Part shown: positions 5,080 to 6,662 of the stretch, piece after piece | Position numbering within the stretch: the first letter of the stretch is position 1 | How the letters are laid out: the number at the start of each line of letters is the position of its first letter | Source of the DNA: an uncultured Caulobacterales bacterium | GTDB taxonomy: Bacteria > Pseudomonadota > Alphaproteobacteria > Caulobacterales > Caulobacteraceae | DNA: 6,662 nt | Reading direction: 5' to 3' | Assembly (NCBI GenBank): GCA_903903715.1 | Contig: CAIUZX010000277.1 | Coordinates: 1-6,662, forward strand | The notes under the pieces: model-generated | Told to the model about the DNA's origin: nothing | The model's database searches: none | Seen by the model: the letters and a program-made list of their open reading frames with translations, nothing else | Program-made: the position numbers and the translations under genes

Positions 5080-6186
5080 ATGGCCCTTAAAGTCGCCATC
5101 GTCGGCCTGCCCAATGTCGGCAAGTCCACTCTGTTCAACGCGCTCACCCAGACGGCTGCGGCTCAGGCGGCGAACTATCCCTTCTGCACGATCGAGCCGA
5201 ACGAGGGCGAGGTCGCCGTGCCGGAGTCCAGACTTGAGAAGCTCGCGGCGATCGCCGGGTCCAAGGAAATCATTCCGGCACGGATCACGTTTGTCGACGT
5301 GGCCGGCCTTGTGCGCGGGGCGTCAAAGGGCGAAGGGCTGGGCAACCAGTTCCTTGCCAATATCCGCGACTGTGACGCCGTGGCCTTCGTCGCCCGCTGC
5401 TTCGATGAAGGCGACATTGTCCACGTGGAGGGTCGCGTCGATCCTCTGGCGGATCTCGACATCATCGAAACCGAATTGATGCTTGCGGACCTCGAAAGTC
5501 TCGAGCGTCGCCTGCCCAACCTCGAAAAGCGGGCCAAGACCGGCGGCGACAAGGACAGCGCCAAGACCTTGCAGCTCGTTCAGCTGGCTCTGACGGAGTT
5601 GAACGCCGGAAGGCCAGCCCGCGCCGCCTTTTCGAAGGTGTCGAAGGAAGACCACAAGGCCTGGTGGATGTTGCAGCTGCTGACAGCCCTGCCGGCCCTC
5701 TATGTCTGCAATGTCGATGAGGGCTCCACGGTCGACGGCAATGCCTATTCCGCAACGGTCGCCGCCCGCGCAGCGCGTGACGGCGCGAAATCGGTCGTGA
5801 TCTCCGCCAAGATCGAAAGCGAAATCGCTCTCCTGGACGCGAGCGAACGCGCCGAGTTCCTGGAAACCCTCGGCCTCGAGGAACCAGGCCTGAACCGGTT
5901 GATCCACGAAGCCTACTCCCTTCTCGGTTTGCAGACCTATTTTACTGTTGGTCCTAAGGAAGCGCGCGCCTGGACAATCCCGGTCGGCGCCACAGCGCCG
6001 CAAGCCGCTGGGGTCATCCACACGGACTTCGAAAAGGGTTTCATCCGGGCCGAAACCGTCGCCTTTGACGACTTCGTCAGCCTCGGGGGAGAATCCAAGG
6101 CGCGCGACGCCGGAAAGCTCCGCGCAGAAGGCAAGACCTATGTCGTGCGCGACGGCGACGTCATGCACTTCCTGTTCAACGGGTAG
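5080..6186 (+). CDS. ychF: Redox-regulated ATPase YchF (OLA1-type Obg-family P-loop protein)
   Basis: Universally conserved Obg-family NTPase that prefers ATP to GTP and associates with ribosomes; linked to translation and stress responses. The 368-residue product has the G1/P-loop GLPNVGKST (9-17), the switch-II/G3 motif DVAGLVRGASKGEGLGNQF (73-91), and the altered G4 NVDE (211-214) in place of NKxD, the family hallmark that relaxes guanine specificity. SAK (242-244) is G5. A helical coiled-coil insertion covers about 125-200, and the C-terminal TGS domain about 284-366 (YFTVGPKEARAWT to YVVRDGDVMHFLFN). His 115 in DIVHVEG corresponds to the His reported as needed for ATP hydrolysis in E. 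coli YchF. Length is close to E. coli's 363. The Shine-Dalgarno AGGA is only 4 nt from ATG 5080, rather close. The usual neighbour pth is about 3.2 kb upstream. Confidence 0.97.
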   Translation: MALKVAIVGLPNVGKSTLFNALTQTAAAQAANYPFCTIEPNEGEVAVPESRLEKLAAIAGSKEIIPARITFVDVAGLVRGASKGEGLGNQFLANIRDCDAVAFVARCFDEGDIVHVEGRVDPLADLDIIETELMLADLESLERRLPNLEKRAKTGGDKDSAKTLQLVQLALTELNAGRPARAAFSKVSKEDHKAWWMLQLLTALPALYVCNVDEGSTVDGNAYSATVAARAARDGAKSVVISAKIESEIALLDASERAEFLETLGLEEPGLNRLIHEAYSLLGLQTYFTVGPKEARAWTIPVGATAPQAAGVIHTDFEKGFIRAETVAFDDFVSLGGESKARDAGKLRAEGKTYVVRDGDVMHFLFNG

Positions 6187-6218
6187 TCGGGCCAGCTCCT
6201 GTTGAAGCGGGCTCCGGT

Positions 6219-6662
6219 TCAGGCCTTGGAACGCCAGAAGGCCGCACGGCAGGCGATAAGGCCAAGGATCATGCAGGCGAGTTGCGTCGACACCAGAACC
6301 AGCGACCGCGGCGCAAAGACGGCGGAGACGAAACCGCTGATGGTCGACCCAACGGACAATTGAACCGCGCCCATCAGCGCCGCCGCAGCCCCTGCTCGCT
6401 CTCCCTGGCCGTCAAGCGCGGTGACCGAGGCTGGCGTCATGCTGACGCCCTGTGCGCTGAACAGGAGAAAGGCGCCGAGCATCATGAAGGGCAGGCTCGC
6501 GACGCCGATCGCAACCCCTGCCGTCAAAAAGCACGCTACGCCGACTGCGCCGAGACTGACCCATTTCAGCTGCCGCTCGGCGCCAAGGCGTCGCATGAGT
6601 GTGGCGTTGAACTGGGACGCCATGATCATTCCAGAGGCGCAGACGCCGAACATCGCGCCGTA
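6219..6662 (-). CDS. MFS transporter, Bcr/CflA-type multidrug efflux, C-terminal part, cut by right edge
   Basis: Inner-membrane proton-coupled drug exporter of the 12-helix DHA1/Bcr-CflA group; only the last 147 residues are visible. The frame stays open to the window edge (reading Y-G-A before the first visible Met), so the Met at 6653 is internal. Hydrophobic helices lie at about residues 1-20, 33-54, 56-76, 90-113 and 117-137 of the visible part, corresponding roughly to TM8-TM12. Segments typical of the Bcr/CflA C-terminal half are GxxASQFNATLMRRLG (cytoplasmic loop after TM8), the Met/Thr-Pro segment GVSMTPASVTALDG, and GERAGAAAALMGAVQ in TM11. The Arg/Lys-rich end (FWRSKA) is cytoplasmic. 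The drug substrate is not predictable. It converges with ychF across 32 nt. Another DHA1 subgroup remains possible because the N-terminal motifs are missing. Confidence 0.83.
   Translation of the reverse strand, partial: YGAMFGVCASGMIMASQFNATLMRRLGAERQLKWVSLGAVGVACFLTAGVAIGVASLPFMMLGAFLLFSAQGVSMTPASVTALDGQGERAGAAAALMGAVQLSVGSTISGFVSAVFAPRSLVLVSTQLACMILGLIACRAAFWRSKA

Noticed and set aside
5323..6168. 281-codon minus-strand open frame opposite ychF
   Set aside because: It lies wholly within the highly conserved ychF in antisense and has no family motif; such mirror frames are usual in high-GC codon use.
6222..6243. GGCCTT/AAGGCC inverted repeat near the ychF-MFS junction as a terminator
   Set aside because: Only a 6-bp stem with a 10-nt loop and no T-tract, and it lies inside the MFS coding end; too weak to call.
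1..6662. Mobile element, defence system, CRISPR or phage island
   Set aside because: No transposase, integrase, repeat array or defence-family protein in any frame; the recognised genes are ordinary chromosomal families.

Overview
This window looks like chromosomal DNA of an alphaproteobacterium, most likely in or near the Caulobacterales/Hyphomonadaceae-Maricaulaceae group. The reasons are the high GC content (about 60% by eye), the long CTC-type L25 with an Ala/Ser-rich tail, and the rplY-pth-(...)-ychF gene order. The taxonomic call is inference from protein character, not from a search. No tRNA, rRNA, CRISPR array, insertion sequence, attachment site or phage gene was found.

Layout, left to right. 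(1) The first 123 codons of a secreted class A acid phosphatase of the PAP2 superfamily lie on the minus strand and run off the left edge. (2) A 242-bp divergent intergenic region holds a candidate sigma-70 promoter, an 11-nt palindrome and a GC-rich hairpin just upstream of rplY. (3) A plus-strand run follows: rplY (ribosomal protein L25/Ctc), pth (peptidyl-tRNA hydrolase) and a membrane-anchored TPR protein only 7 nt after pth. A hairpin capped by a UNCG tetraloop sits between rplY and pth. (4) A histidine-rich integral membrane fatty acid hydroxylase (sterol desaturase superfamily, alkylglycerol-monooxygenase-like) follows on the plus strand. It faces a minus-strand saccharopine-dehydrogenase-family oxidoreductase, with 16 nt between the stop codons. 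(5) A 176-bp divergent spacer leads to ychF, the universal translation-associated ATPase. (6) Convergent with ychF, and cut by the right edge, is the C-terminal part of a Bcr/CflA-type MFS multidrug efflux protein.

How the genes fit together: rplY, pth and ychF form a familiar translation neighbourhood (ribosome assembly, peptidyl-tRNA recycling, ribosome-associated ATPase). Here pth and ychF are separated by about 3.2 kb holding the TPR gene and two probable lipid-related enzymes. I see no convincing undescribed system. The most useful leads are the interrupted pth-ychF linkage, the rplY-pth hairpin, the convergent AGMO-like/SCCPDH-like pair, and the Gly/Pro-rich segment in the dehydrogenase-family protein.
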